Source: Adineta steineri (Eukaryota; Rotifera; Eurotatoria; Adinetida; Adinetidae). Taken from it: a stretch of DNA of 64,000 nucleotides. Of this stretch, positions 1 to 11,416 are shown one piece after another. Each line of letters begins with the position of its first letter. Within the stretch, counting starts at the first letter, position 1. The position numbers and the translations under genes were made by a program. Under the pieces are notes generated by a model that was not told the DNA's origin, did no database searches, and saw only the letters and a program-made list of their open reading frames with translations. The stretch covers positions 372,001 to 436,000 of the forward strand of contig CAJNOI010000032.1 of assembly GCA_905250115.1 (NCBI GenBank). Direction: 5' to 3'.

Positions 1-161
1 TTGTATTTGATAGATTTAACACTATTTTTATGTCTAAAAAAATTGTATTAATTTCATTATTTTTCTAAAATAAAAAAAGTTTGATATGATTTTGAAATAA
101 TAAAATGAGATAAACGATTATCCTCCTGATAAAAAAAAAATTAAAAGCAAAAAAAAAAATG

Positions 162-235
162 CGCTCCTGGGTGGGCTTGAACCACCAACCTTCCGGTTAA
201 CAGCCGAACGCGCTAACCAATTGCGCCACAAGAGC
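162..235 (-). tRNA. tRNA-Asn (anticodon GTT)
   Basis: On the minus strand the sequence folds into a standard cloverleaf. It has a 7-bp acceptor stem (GCTCTTG with CAGGAGC, one G-T pair), a D-arm GCGC/GCGC, an anticodon loop CTGTTAA giving anticodon GTT (Asn), and a T-arm GGTGG/CCACC around TTCAAGC. The internal A box and B box (GGTTCAAGCCC) are intact. A run of T on the minus strand just past the 3' end (positions about 150-160) serves as the RNA polymerase III terminator. There is no intron and the CCA end is not encoded, as usual in animals. Confidence 0.96.
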
Positions 236-640
236 ATGTTCGGATAAGATTTCTTCGTATATATCAACTATACTTTTACTCGATTTTCTAAAAATAATTA
301 ACATCGCTAATACATATTTATATATATACAGCGAGTTATTTGAATATTTTTTTCCATTTATTAAAATATCTAACCGGGTAAGAATGTTAATACACGAATA
401 GATAGAATATATATATAAGCAATAAGCAATGAATAAAAGACATCATTTAGAACACACACACATTACATACATAGATAAAATGCAATCTATCACAGCTAAG
501 AGGATTTCTTAGATACGAACAAATAGAAACATAAAAGTAAAGGACTGTTATACAGAGATTCGCGTTTTGGTCATAGAGAACAAACGAAAGAATGGAAAAA
601 GAAATAAACTGTTCAAAAGCAAAAGTAAAAAAAAAAGGTA
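236..640. other. Spacer between the two tRNA-Asn genes
   Basis: AT-rich spacer with short TA repeats. I see no gene in it. Apparent open frames here are antisense readings through the tRNA. Confidence 0.6.
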
Positions 641-714
641 CGCTCCTGGGTGGGCTTGAACCACCAGCCTTCCGGTTAACAGCCGAACGCGCTAACCAAT
701 TGCGCCACAGAAGC
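641..714 (-). tRNA. tRNA-Asn (anticodon GTT), second copy
   Basis: This is a near-identical second tRNA-Asn on the same strand, about 400 bp from the first. Its anticodon loop is CTGTTAA. The acceptor stem is GCTTCTG with CAGGAGC, so the differences from the first copy keep all seven pairs (G-T pairs move by one position). One further change lies in the variable-loop side. A poly-T terminator follows the 3' end on the minus strand (positions about 627-636). Both copies look functional. Confidence 0.96.
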
Positions 715-731
715 ACATTCATATAATGTAT

Positions 732-2181
732 TTAGTTCGTATTGTCTCTGGGTGATTGTACGATATGATCATCGAATGCATCGAGTCCATCCATAGGTGG
801 CTCACTTTCTTCTTGTAAACGAACAAATTTACCAAAACCACCTTGTAATGTATGTTGAGCACGATAATTCTTTTTACGACGAAGAAGTATAACTAATACA
901 AGAAATACAGTGGCAAAAAAAGTAACAAATAATAAAACAAAACCAATCCATCGTGTTTTTGGTGTTTGACGTGGAGCATCAGGTTGAATTGATTTTATTC
1001 CAAAAAACTAAAAAATAAAAAAGAACATATTATATCTATATAAATTACTAATGTCTTTCTAATGATAACGGCTGTTACAAATAATCGTTTTTTTTCTTTT
1101 TAATTCAATCTAATAACTAACTTTTTTTGTAATAAATTTTGTATCACGACTAGCTGTTGTACAAGTAGTACGAAAATGGAGTGATCGTGGTCGTGGCGCA
1201 TGAGTGCAAATATTTTCCGTACATGTTTCTTCTGCTCGACAAGTACTATTTTCTTTCGTACAGTCTTCACCTGAACCCGTATATGAGACATCAACGAGTG
1301 TATAAACATCTGTTGCATGAATTTTTCCATTAAGTAAGGCAGAAAAAAGTGAGCCTGAATCTTGATAATATGTTCTCTCGATAGTCAATCCTTCGCCGTA
1401 CTTATTTCCATCGGGTCCACTTAACTGACCAAGTTTCTCAACAATCTTAGTAAGCAATTCAGGATAAAAACCAATTGGATTACGATCTTTATAATTCCCA
1501 TCATGTGTACCCCAATCACTTGGTCCTATACCACCAATTAAAAGTTTTTTTGTATTAAATAATATATCCTGTAAAAAACCAGTTGTATCATTACGATTAA
1601 CAACAGGTATTTGTGTAGATTGGCGACATGTATAAACTCGAATTAAATCTTGTCGTTGATTGAGAGTTACTAATGTTTCGTCCGTACCATCATTTTGCAC
1701 ACCATTTATAGCAGCATTAAGTGCATTGAATAGATCATTGCTTGATTGATTTCGAAGACCATAAGGCGCTAATTTTGCATCATAATCAGGCGCAACAAGC
1801 ATTGCTTGAGGCGAAACAATTGATGAAGTAAATACATGATAACGAGATTGAAGATCTTGAACAAGTTGACCTGTTGTTATACCAGCTATAAGAGAAACAG
1901 AACTATTTATCTGAACAATCAGATTTAATATATCACATACCAATAATTGTTTCATTATCAATAGCCACTAACATATGACTTTTATCTTGAAACAGTTGTA
2001 TCTGAATATTAGCTGGTAAATATCGTTTGACAACATCCAAATTAGCTTGAGATAGATATCCTACAGTATAATTCGAAGTTTGATTGACTGCGCTGAAAAA
2101 TTCATTGAGATTTGTTATATCACATTGAATAATTGATGGTAAAACTAATCCAATAATAAAGAAAAAATATGTTTGAACCAT
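732..2181 (-). CDS. Type I membrane protein with periplasmic-binding-protein-like ectodomain
   Basis: Three exons (2181-1941, 1885-1122, 1007-732) join in phase to a protein of 426 residues. The start ATG at 2181 opens a clear signal peptide (MVQTYFFFIIGLVLPSIIQC) and lies about 20 nt after an intron-like acceptor. The ectodomain carries two regions resembling bacterial family-3 solute-binding or type-2 periplasmic-binding folds. The first has AGITTGQL and SPQAMLVAPD; the second has GIGPSDWGTHDG, GFYPELLTKIVEKLG and a cysteine-rich tail. One transmembrane helix (FVLLFVTFFATVFLVLVILL) is followed by a basic stop-transfer sequence and a tail of about 50 residues. The gene lies 255 nt downstream of STX16 on the same strand. 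The family call rests on overall pattern only; ligand and role are unknown. It lacks the ion-channel segments of ionotropic glutamate receptors. Confidence 0.7.
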
Positions 2182-2436
2182 TTTCAATAATAATAATAAT
2201 CTTAAAAGAACAAACAAACAATAAATATAAGATATTAACCAGACCTTTGTTTCAAAAAAGACGGAAAAAAGTAAAACAATTAATTACACAAACGAAACAA
2301 CAACGTTTGATATTTAATGACAATAAATAAAAGAGTTCAGTCGAGTAAACAAAAATATTGTGTGTACGGTTTTTTTCCTTGTTTGTTAAAATGAGATTAT
2401 CAACAAAAAAACAGAAGAAAATAGTAGAATTTTTTT

Positions 2437-4194
2437 TTATCTGGTTATACTTGCAACGAAAATTATAAAAAATAAAACGGATAAACAAACACCGATAAGT
2501 ATTAATTTAAATTTTAATCCACGCCGTTTATGTTGAACTGCTTTAGTTAAATGTTTATTTCCTTGTTCAAGTTGTACAACAGTATTTTCGATATTATATT
2601 CAATTTGATCGAGAATTGTTCCCTGAAATTTTGTTTTTTTTGTATATAAAATTAATACAAAATAAATGTCAATCTTACTTGATTTGATACAAGTGCAGCT
2701 ACATCACGAAATATTTCATTTATATCTTCAATTGATTTTAATACTTCATGAATTTCTTTATCACGTTTTTCAAGAAATTCAACATTTTGAGATGTTAATT
2801 GTAATTGATCTTCGGAAGTTAACTAAATATAATAAAGAAAATAAGAATAAGAATTTCGTTGTTTCATTCATACAGATATCTGATCGAAATTATTATCCGG
2901 ATCATCTTGATCACCGAATGGATTGGAATGCATATCGATTTCCAGATCAGGCATAATACGATTAAAATTATCTTTTCGAGATTTCAATTCTAAATAAAAA
3001 ATTCCAATAGATTTGTTACAATCATTTAAATTCTATGTTTATACTATGGAGATATGTCGATTGACATTTTCGAAATTTAATAGTCAGATCTTGTAGTGCA
3101 CTTGCTGTTGCTTGAACAACATTAGAAGACAAACGTTTATCATATGCATTCGTTTGAGATTTATTTGCTTGTGCTGAAATTTGTTGAACAGATGTATGAC
3201 ATCCATTTAACATCTAATTTAAATAATAATTTTTTTCTGTTGGTAAAGATACGAAAAAAACTTACTGCAGTAATATCTTTAGTAATTGATTCAATTTCTT
3301 TTTCTTCACTCGAGTTTTCATCAAAAGCTGGTCTTGTTAAATGTTTATCATGTAATTGTTGTAGTTTTTTCACTAGAAAAAAAATTAAAAGAAGTGTTTT
3401 GTATTTTATAGTATAAATTTACTTCGACTTCGAACTTGATCAAATTGCAGTTGTATCCGCCGCTGAGAATCCATCCTAATGTACGTAATAGATGAAAATT
3501 AATGAATAACAAATATAGGAACAAAATAAATACCATGATGGTGTGTTATTTTTTTCAAATTGTACTACTTCTTCATCATCATTTTGAATTAGTGCTGTCC
3601 GATCATCATTAGACTAGATAGAAAAAACAACAGTAAACATATTGAATATTACTACTAAAATTCATCTAATAAGTTCTACATCGGAGAAGGGTCAGTGAAC
3701 GATGAGCACATGAGTGTTTACGTCCATAATATCGACGAAAACAAAGAAAGTTAAGGCAAATATGAATCGACATGGATACAGGAATCTATCAAAGTCATCT
3801 TTTCCGAGCCAGCGCCCTCACCCACACTCAGATCCTTGTGCTCATCGCTCCGGTTCCCATTGGAGAAAACCTTAGAAGAATTCATCCTCTATTATCATTT
3901 TTAAAAAGTTGGAGTAATAGTCCAAGTAAATATAATACGATTAATTTTGAAGAAATTTGTTATGTTTATTTCATTCAGATAAACTGAATTACGATGAATT
4001 CCTAAGAGAGATCTTTACGATATCATCATGCATACTTCCTACCTATAATATATATTATGTCAAGATTATAATTATCCTAATATTGTATTTATACGAAGTG
4101 TAAAATATACCTTATCTTCACTATGGTAATTTCTATCTCGTGTAGCACGATTTCGAAATTCCAAAAAATTTGTTGTTAAATTACGGCTTGTCAT
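2437..4194 (-). CDS. STX16: Syntaxin-16 (Qa-SNARE of the trans-Golgi network)
   Basis: Eight exons (4194-4111, 3613-3534, 3475-3423, 3372-3266, 3213-3045, 2989-2874, 2822-2679, 2622-2437) join to 312 residues, close to animal STX16. The N-terminus MTSRNLTTNFLEFRNRA matches the syntaxin-16 N-peptide used to bind the SM protein VPS45. A tryptophan motif (PSWMD) and the Habc region with LHDKHLTRPAFDENSSEE follow. The Qa-SNARE helix includes EKRDKEIHEVLKSIEDINEI with the central glutamine in the last SNARE exon (GTILDQIEYNIENT). A C-terminal tail anchor precedes a two-residue end. STX16 drives fusion of endosome-derived vesicles at the trans-Golgi network. Intron 1 (3614-4110, 497 nt) is much longer than the others and I see no gene inside it. 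Confidence 0.93.
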
Positions 4195-4612
4195 TTGATT
4201 TTTATAATTTTAATAAACATCTAGAAAAAATAAATACATAAATCACTATCAATCTTTTTGTAAATTCGTTTCAAAAATAAAACCTAGTTTTCTTCGATAA
4301 TCGATAAGCTAATGAAAATACAATACGTGATTATTATTGTTCTTTATTTATCTATAATGTATCTAACATAGATCTTATTCTTTTATGCACGTATCCGTTA
4401 CTTTATCACTAATCATAACATGAATAGTTTTGCACATGGTTGAAATAATAATTACCAATTATTCGTATAATGATTGCATATTCATATACGTATAAGATAA
4501 AAACTAAAGGATAAAGAATAGAAAGAAAAATACTGAGTGACATGACAATATAATTAAAAAAAAAAAAGTAAATTCATCTACACTACAGTATATTTAATAG
4601 ATCATTGTTTAA
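4195..4612. other. Spacer upstream of STX16, left flank of a MITE
   Basis: AT-rich sequence that should hold the STX16 promoter. An acceptor-like site (ttttttctag) lies about 20 nt before the STX16 start, as for an outron. Nothing else is recognised. Confidence 0.5.
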
Positions 4613-4993
4613 CCCATGTAAAAATATTTAAAGAAAAATCAGATTATCATCGGTTAAAATTTGATTTGACATTTTTAACCGGTTCTAATCAGATATAACC
4701 GAGAAAAACTCAACTTTTCTGGATTATTATGATAAACTACAATTAAAATCGATTAAGAATTCACAAACAAAATTGATTGTAATCGATGAAAACCGAACTA
4801 TATTTTTTCATTTGTCATTGGCAGAAATCAATTATAACCAATTTTTTTGTGAATTCTTAATCGATTTTAATTGTAGTTTATCATAATAATCAAGAAAAGT
4901 TGAGTTTTTCTCGGCTATATCCAATTAGAATCGGTTAAAAATGTCAAAAATCGATTTTTCAGTTGATTTTTACGCCAATATTTTTTACATGGG
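4613..4993. mobile_element. MITE-like element, long terminal inverted repeats, TAA target duplication
   Basis: The 381-bp segment begins CCCATGTAAAAATATT and ends with its near inverse (AATATTTTTTACATGGG). It is flanked on both sides by TAA (4610-4612 and 4994-4996). Almost the whole element is a long imperfect palindrome: arms of about 150 bp around a loop of about 70 bp, including ATTCTTAATCGATTTTAATTG and its inverse. There is no open frame. Palindromic non-autonomous elements with a 3-bp TAA/TTA duplication fit the PIF/Harbinger (Tourist-like) group. That assignment is inferred from the target site only, since no transposase copy is in the window. Confidence 0.8.
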
Positions 4994-5668
4994 TAAATGA
5001 TAGGACCTACGTTAAAATAATAGAAAAATCGTTTTATTATATTTCACGATGAATAAAGAAGAAATATTGTGCCAATAGTTGCATCAGTAGTAGAGTATTT
5101 GTCAAGAAACAAAAGAAGTGCTTTGAAGTATCGGGAATGGATCTCAACATAAATTTGTATTTATTCAATAAGTCATGAGATAATATCACGTACATCTATT
5201 ACTGCGAAGTCTTTAAAATACTTACAAATCTATGTTAAGCTTAAATCCAATACTTTAAAACAGTATTGTTTATTATGAAGCTACTTCAGAAGAACCTTGG
5301 ACATAATCACTTTTAGAATAACACATATTTTTAATCTTGTTTGATATATGGAAAAAAAACTATACGTGATGGAATTATAAAAATTCGCATACTTTAATAG
5401 CAATCGGATGTTCTTTTTCTAACAAACCATTTTAATTGAATCTAGAGATCGAATTTAATACATGCCAATGATTTCATAAATAATATATCTAAAGTACAAA
5501 TAAAGAGAACTTTATTGCTTGGTTTAGTCAGATCAATTATAAATTATTGACAAAAATAAACAAATATGACGAACAAAAAGGAAAGTTATGTTATAGTTAA
5601 TCATCATACTATAACAGAATTACGAGAAAACAAAAATAGGGGCAAAGGAAAGCGCTTAAAGCAATAAA
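4994..5668. other. Spacer between MITE and SH3BP5-family gene
   Basis: AT-rich, no coding potential seen. It should contain the 3' end and poly(A) site of the SH3BP5-like gene, which is read from the right. Confidence 0.5.
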
Positions 5669-7168
5669 TTATTGTTTTGTTATTAAATTTAAATTTGAAT
5701 CACTATGAAATTTATGTGTGCCACAAAGATGTGAAAGCAATGGTGTTTCATTATTCATAATCATTCGTGTTGGTTTTATTTTACCAATTTTTTGACGTCG
5801 TTGGTCATGTTTAGTATTACTACATGCAATTGTTTGTGTACTAAGATGAGTTTTAGATTTATTAGTTGTTATAGGTGAAAGAGTTTTAGATATATCAATA
5901 TTAGATGATGTATGCATGCAATTCGTACTTGCTTCATTATCGGATGATTCATCAGAAAGATCAGTTTTAGGAAATTCAGTTAATTCTTAAGAAAATAATA
6001 AAAGTTAATTTAAAAATTTTGTTTTGTAAATTACCGAAATTTGGTAATTCAATAAATTCATCAGGATGTTCAGCGCCAACACCGGGTTCACGTGGTGGAA
6101 GTTTTATTGAAATTTGATTTTTACGTTTCATATGAATCTAAATAAGATGAGATTTAGTATAGGAATTAATTGATTATTATTTCTAACTTCTTCTGATATT
6201 TGTTCAAGATTATTTAATGCTGCACGATATGTTTTTTTCGCTTGGCTTATTGCTTTTTGTACATCTTCAATACGAAGTTTTTGATTCTAAATATTCAATA
6301 AAAAATTTTTTAATTTAATTTTCTAATATTTTATCTCTTACTTTAAGTTCATTCTCCGCTTTAAGTTTAGCATCAAAATAAGGTCTAAAATAAATATTAA
6401 AATAAAATTCGATCTAATCTCGATTCTCTTCATACTTTGACTTCATAATTGTTCTTGTTAATGAACGCGAAAGTGATAGTCTCTGCTGTTCATATTCTTG
6501 ATAACGTTTAGATTTTTCTTCATGTATTTGCTCACAATGAATTTTATCTTGTTCAGTTTGCGTTACCTAATACGATAAGAAAAAAAATATGTATTGAAGT
6601 GTATTGTTATATTACTTTTATAGTTATATGATTAATATATTCTTGTCTTGTAATATTATCTTCTTCTGGTAGTTTACTTCCAGCAAGAGTTAAATTTTCT
6701 TTAGCTGTATAATACAATTCAACAGAATTTTGATATTCTTGAGCAGCTTTTTGTGTTTCTATTTGAGCCTAAAAAATAATTCGATAAAAAAAACATTTTG
6801 CTTTTTCAAGAATAAACCTCTTCAGCTTGTTTACAAGCATTATAATATGGTCGTGCACGTTCAACACAACGACCTAATGTTTGTGCATAATTAGCCAAAC
6901 GTTGTTTACAATTAGTAAAACTTAGTTGAAATAATTTTTGAGCATTCTTAACAAAACAAAAAGAAAATCGTGGAATATACAAATGAAATATCATACGTCT
7001 AATTGAGTTTCTAAATTATTTATTTCACTCGTTGCAGCATTAGCACGTTCTAATTCGATCTAATAATATTCAAAAAATTATTAATAAATAATTCGATTTT
7101 TCTAATACTTGTATTCGAGGATCAAGTGATTCATCATCACTATCAACTGTTTTAGACGAATCCGACAT
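5669..7168 (-). CDS. SH3BP5L: SH3BP5/SH3BP5L-family Rab11 guanine-nucleotide exchange factor
   Basis: About nine short exons encode roughly 364 residues. The protein starts MSDSSKTVDSDDESLDPRIQ and runs into a long helical coiled coil. Family hallmarks are seen in order: LDPRIQIELERANAATSEIN; a segment with GRCVERARPYYNACKQAEE; AQIETQKAAQEYQNSVELYY; then RTIMKSKPYFDAKLKAENEL and YRAALNNLEQISEEIHMKRK. These are the conserved coiled coils with which SH3BP5 proteins bind and activate Rab11 on endosomes. The C-terminal 130 residues are Ser/Thr/Asp-rich and poorly conserved, as in relatives. I cannot tell SH3BP5 from SH3BP5L orthology by eye. NDUFA5 ends 157 nt upstream on the same strand, and an acceptor-like site lies about 30 nt before the ATG. 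Confidence 0.88.
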
Positions 7169-7198
7169 ACATGAGAATTGTGAACAAATTAGTTTTTT

Positions 7199-7210
7199 CT
7201 AATAAAAATA
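7199..7210 (-). promoter_or_regulatory. Candidate trans-splice acceptor before SH3BP5-like gene
   Basis: Read on the minus strand, a T-rich tract ends in TTATTAG 30 nt before the ATG at 7168, inside the 157-nt gap after NDUFA5. With no donor in between, the simplest partner is a spliced leader. A 5'-UTR intron from a promoter farther upstream is the alternative. Confidence 0.4.
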
Positions 7211-7324
7211 TAATACATATCTAAAAAACAAGAAAGGAAATACATCATAAAGGATATATGTTATCAAAAAGAGATGGTCTATGCTATAGAAAGAAAAGAA
7301 AACATAAATAGTTCGTTTTATTTT

Positions 7325-7896
7325 TTAAGCAATAGGCCATTTCCATTGATTTGGTGGTGCTTGACTAGCAAGTGGTTCCCAAACATTATTCATAGCCATT
7401 CGACGTACACACATTAATTCATTTTCCGCCTAAGAAAAATATTTACTTAAAATATTATTTGAAAAGATAATTCTTACTTGTACAATAACTTCTTCAATTT
7501 GACCACAATTTATTTTACGTTCAAGACGAGCGATATTTGTTTCCTAGATTTAGATAATAGAATTTTTGATAGATAATCTTTTTTCGTTTAATGATAACAA
7601 CATACACTTTCGACATGTCCAAGACGTGTATTAATAATATCTTCAGTATATTTTCTATATGTTGCGGTAGCTGGTATTTTCTTAAGATCTCGTAAAATTT
7701 TTCCATAAAGAAGTTTTAATGCCTATAATAACGTAAGAATTTATCATAGAAAATTGAATTTTATTATCTATATACATAATGTGGATCTTTCGAAACAGCC
7801 ATTCCAGTTAGATTTGTAGTCTAAAAAGAATAGATATTGAATTAATTTTGTTTTTAAGATAAATATACATACCGCTTTAAGAATTTTCGATGCCAT
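7325..7896 (-). CDS. NDUFA5: NADH dehydrogenase 1 alpha subcomplex subunit 5 (complex I)
   Basis: Five exons give about 118 residues, matching the usual 116-residue length. Recognisable family segments are LTGMAVSKDPHYALKLLYGK, IPATATYRKYTEDIINTRLG, CGQIEEVIVQAENEL and the diagnostic C-terminus PPNQWKWPIA. NDUFA5 is an accessory subunit of the peripheral arm of mitochondrial complex I and works at the matrix side of the inner membrane. The start ATG at 7896 gives MASKILKA, with an acceptor-like TTTTCTTTTAG about 20 nt upstream. Poly(A) signal-like AATAAA sits right after the stop. The first exon is only 24 nt. Confidence 0.93.
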
Positions 7897-9272
7897 GATA
7901 GATTAAAAATCAATCTAAAAGAAAATAAAGAAATTAGAATCTGTTTTAATTGAATAATACGACTGAAAATTCTACAATAATAATGAATCATTGTTTTGAA
8001 AGATTGACATAAATTTCAGTAAATAATTGATCTGTAAGAGAGTATAGAATAATAAATGATTTTTTAAAGCAAAAATATTAGATTTAACATTTATTAATAT
8101 GCAAATGATATTTAAATGACTTCATATTAGGTTTTTGAATGATTTTATTAATGTCTATAACAGTAACGGTAAGTCATACTAAAATATTTCGAGACAAATA
8201 AGACAATATGGCACATAGATGACACTTTTTTTTTGTTGTTCACAATTTTATGGTATTATTTACAGTATATCAATAAATATATATGAAAAAAACCTATTCT
8301 ACGGTTTATTAATATTATTAATAAAAATTATTTTCAATAACGTAAATACGACAGATGGCGTTATATAACAATTACATCATCATCGTAAAGGATATATACT
8401 TTGACTTAGTTTTATTGAAACGAAATGATATGAGTTGAGAAAAACATGCTTGAAATTGATACATGAGTAATATTTAAAGACATAATTCAATATACCATCA
8501 TAAATTAGGTTTCTTTTCTTATCAGTGATTATGTAAATATCAAAAAGTCTTATTCTTTTAAATCGATGAATAATTTTATGCATTACAACATAGATGAATT
8601 CATCATTGATTATCACACACGTTCTTTTTCGTACATTTGAATTTATGCAATGAATACATTAGTTTTACTATTACGATTTACAACAAGTTTCAAGGTTAAA
8701 TTTAATCATAAATTCATTTTTCGTACGAGATGAAAAAAGTACTACGGATACATATGAATTAAAAACATTGTAGCATAAACTGCTATCAATAGCTATTATA
8801 AGTATTACAATGAAAAAGTATTCTACGTCATTAATACAAAGATATTCATACGAAACATACAATAGAGACCCTTCTAAATTGATTCACATTTACAACTTGC
8901 TTGTATTTTGATATTTTCTGAATGTATAATAGACGTTCGTTTAATATAAAATCAATTGATTTCTAATATATTTTATGCTTTCATTTATAACTAATACTTC
9001 TAGATCAAAGAGATTTTATACATTATAAAAACAGCGCACTCTATAAATTTATTCAGATGTTTCATAAAATATTTTAAATATCTATTAAATAATTAAAAGG
9101 ATAAACAAAGATTTTTCACAATGTCATTTTATATTTAATTTTATAAATAATTTAATTTATTATAATGGATGTTGCTAAGCAGCTACAGGTTATAATGGCA
9201 AATACAAGTATGTCGTTTTCATACAGTCAAAACAATAAAGAAACACAAGACTTGTTTTTACATATAAACTAG
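7897..9272. other. Divergent intergenic region between NDUFA5 and calaxin
   Basis: About 1.4 kb of AT-rich DNA between two divergently transcribed genes, so it should hold both promoters. I recognise no gene, RNA or repeat. Short frames on the minus strand lack coding character. Confidence 0.5.
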
Positions 9273-10649
9273 ATGTCGTCATCAAAAAGTAAAACAGGTC
9301 GATCATCAGCCCAAAATATTGAAACATCAGGCACCCGAAAAGTTCATAGCCGTCATACATGGGTAACATCTTTTTCCTATTTTATATTTAATATAAACAT
9401 ATTTACATCATTTATTTTTCTAAATATTCAGAAATTAGAAAGTATCAGTCATGGTAAAGGTCAACCTGTATCACGAAAAGCTATTCAACATGTTCAAGAT
9501 GAAGTAGCCAAGAGAAAAGATAAATTTCATTGTATGTATCTACTATTATGTAAAAATTAGTCGACATTTTGTTTTTTTATTCAGTTTCAAAACAAGAAAT
9601 TGAATCACTTTGTACAATATTTCGTCATTTGACAAAAAGCGGTAATAAAGGCAAAATATAAGATGAGAAATTATTTTTCTAAATAAATAAATTTATTTAG
9701 ATAGAATTGATCGACCACGTTTTCGTGATGTTTTACATAATACATTCGATATGACCGATGACATTTTAATGGATCGAGGTAATTTAATTAAGAAGCTTAT
9801 TTATTTAGTTTTATTTCTTGAAATAGTTTTCAAAGCATTTGATCGTGATAATGATGGACAAGTCAGTATGCTTGAATGGGTTGTTGGACTTAACACATAT
9901 TTACGCGGAACATTGGACGAAAAAATTGCTTGTAAGTTATTTCGTACAAGAAATTCTATATTTATTATTATATTTTGAAATGCTTTCAGTTGCTTTCAAT
10001 TGTTATTCACTTAAAGGTGAAAAACATATAACCCGTGAAGAAATTTTTCAACTACTTAAAAGTAGTGTTCTTAAAGTATGTAAAGATTATGATTTTAAAG
10101 ATAATAAATCTATATGGAATATTTTTTATTTTCTAGCAAGCTGGTGATGAAGATTTAGATGAAAGTATTAAAGAATTAGTAGAGATAACATTGAAAAAAA
10201 TGGATAAAGATCATGATAATCGTTTGGGTGATAATGATTTTTCACAATCTGTAAAAGAAGATCCTTTACTTCTTTCGTGTTTTGGTCAAGTATTTGCGAA
10301 TGCAAGAGTAAGTATACGTAGAAATATACAACTAACTACTCTATCATATAATTTTTTATTCATTCAGATAGTCGAAGCATTTTTACATTTATTTTCTGAA
10401 AATACTCATATTAAATCACACTATTATTAAAATGAGAAGGATAGAAAAATAATGATTAGTTCTGCATGATGCATGATAGAAATATTTTCTCAGCTTTGAT
10501 ATTTTTTGGGATATTTTATGTTTGTTTTTATCTTAATATTCATTTAGAGAAAAGCTGAATTCGAACGAGTAGTTGAACATATGTCGGAAGAAGTTGTATT
10601 TGGTCAACAATTTACACAAGAACAATTAGCAGCCGTTTTCAATTATTAA
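9273..10649 (+). CDS. CLXN: Calaxin (EF-hand regulator of axonemal outer-arm dynein)
   Basis: Eight exons (9273-9362, 9432-9531, 9585-9641, 9701-9778, 9827-9931, 9990-10075, 10137-10307, 10548-10649) join to 262 residues. Family hallmarks are [20 protein letters not shown] followed by [19 protein letters not shown] (EF-hand 1), [16 protein letters not shown] (EF-hand 2 region) and [18 protein letters not shown] (EF-hand 3). Calaxin (EFCAB1) binds outer-arm dynein in cilia and changes beating with calcium. EF-hands 1 and 3 keep acidic loop residues. The second loop ([15 protein letters not shown]) has lost most of them and probably does not bind calcium. An N-terminal extension of about 30 Ser-rich residues precedes the conserved part. 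The chosen ATG directly follows AACTAG, a possible acceptor. Confidence 0.9.
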
Positions 10650-11416
10650 TTTTATTCTCAACTAAAAAGTTTCTTTTTTTATATAACTTTATCCATTTCT
10701 AATATATCTCTAATAAATTATAACAACTAAATATAATGTATTAAGTCAAAACAAGTTAGAAAAATAGAGAACAAATTGAATAGAATAATAATCGATAATA
10801 ATTTTTTAAATCTATTGAAAAAAAACAACAGGAAACAAAAATCGATTGTTCTTTAAGAAGTGCACGGACGATCGTTCGAGCAAAGAGCAGGGGCGTATAA
10901 GACCGTATTGTGGCTCATTTTGATTTTTCCATACAAAATCTATTCGAATCATACATATAATGAAAGAGCATGACTTCTTGATCCTTCTGATGCTAAATTT
11001 GAGGTACTTTCATGAGACTAGAAATATGAGCAGGGGTTATCCTTACACCTTAGAGAATAACTAAACTGGTTGTTGACACTATTATTCAACTAGGCATCTA
11101 TTTGAAGAAAATAACTAGAGATGAAGAACGGTTTATAATTATTCTGATAGCCCTTTGTCCAGGCTACATTTTTGTATGTGAATTGTTCTTTCCAAATACT
11201 ATCACTATTTAAGTGGAGTGCATGCAGATATTTCCATTACATGGATTTTAGCCTGGACAGGTGAGTATGTCTTCTTTAGACATACCCGCAATACACCCAC
11301 ATATAATGATACAATGCCAGCTCAATAAAAGCTTTATTTTCAGAAGTGAAATAAGCGAAGATTAGTGTGTTACTTGTCTTTACGAGATAAAATTAATCGA
11401 TTAATCAAAGAATTTT
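10650..11416. other. Convergent intergenic region
   Basis: This lies between the 3' ends of calaxin and the large receptor. The stretch from about 10855 to 11110 is less AT-rich than other spacers and may be an old repeat remnant, but I found no frame or terminal structure for it. A small inverted repeat at 11156-11259 is listed separately. Confidence 0.4.
11156..11259. repeat. Short inverted repeat, possible MITE remnant
   Basis: TGTCCAGGCTA at 11156-11166 is repeated exactly in inverse (TAGCCTGGACA) at 11249-11259, 82 bp apart. The GC-rich arms stand out in AT-rich surroundings. No target-site duplication is visible, so it may be a degenerate element or chance. Confidence 0.4.

Noticed and set aside
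447-722. 91-codon minus-strand frame
   Set aside because: It reads through the second tRNA-Asn gene; no coding evidence.
1100-1330. 76-codon minus-strand frame
   Set aside because: Shadow of the PBP-like gene in another frame.
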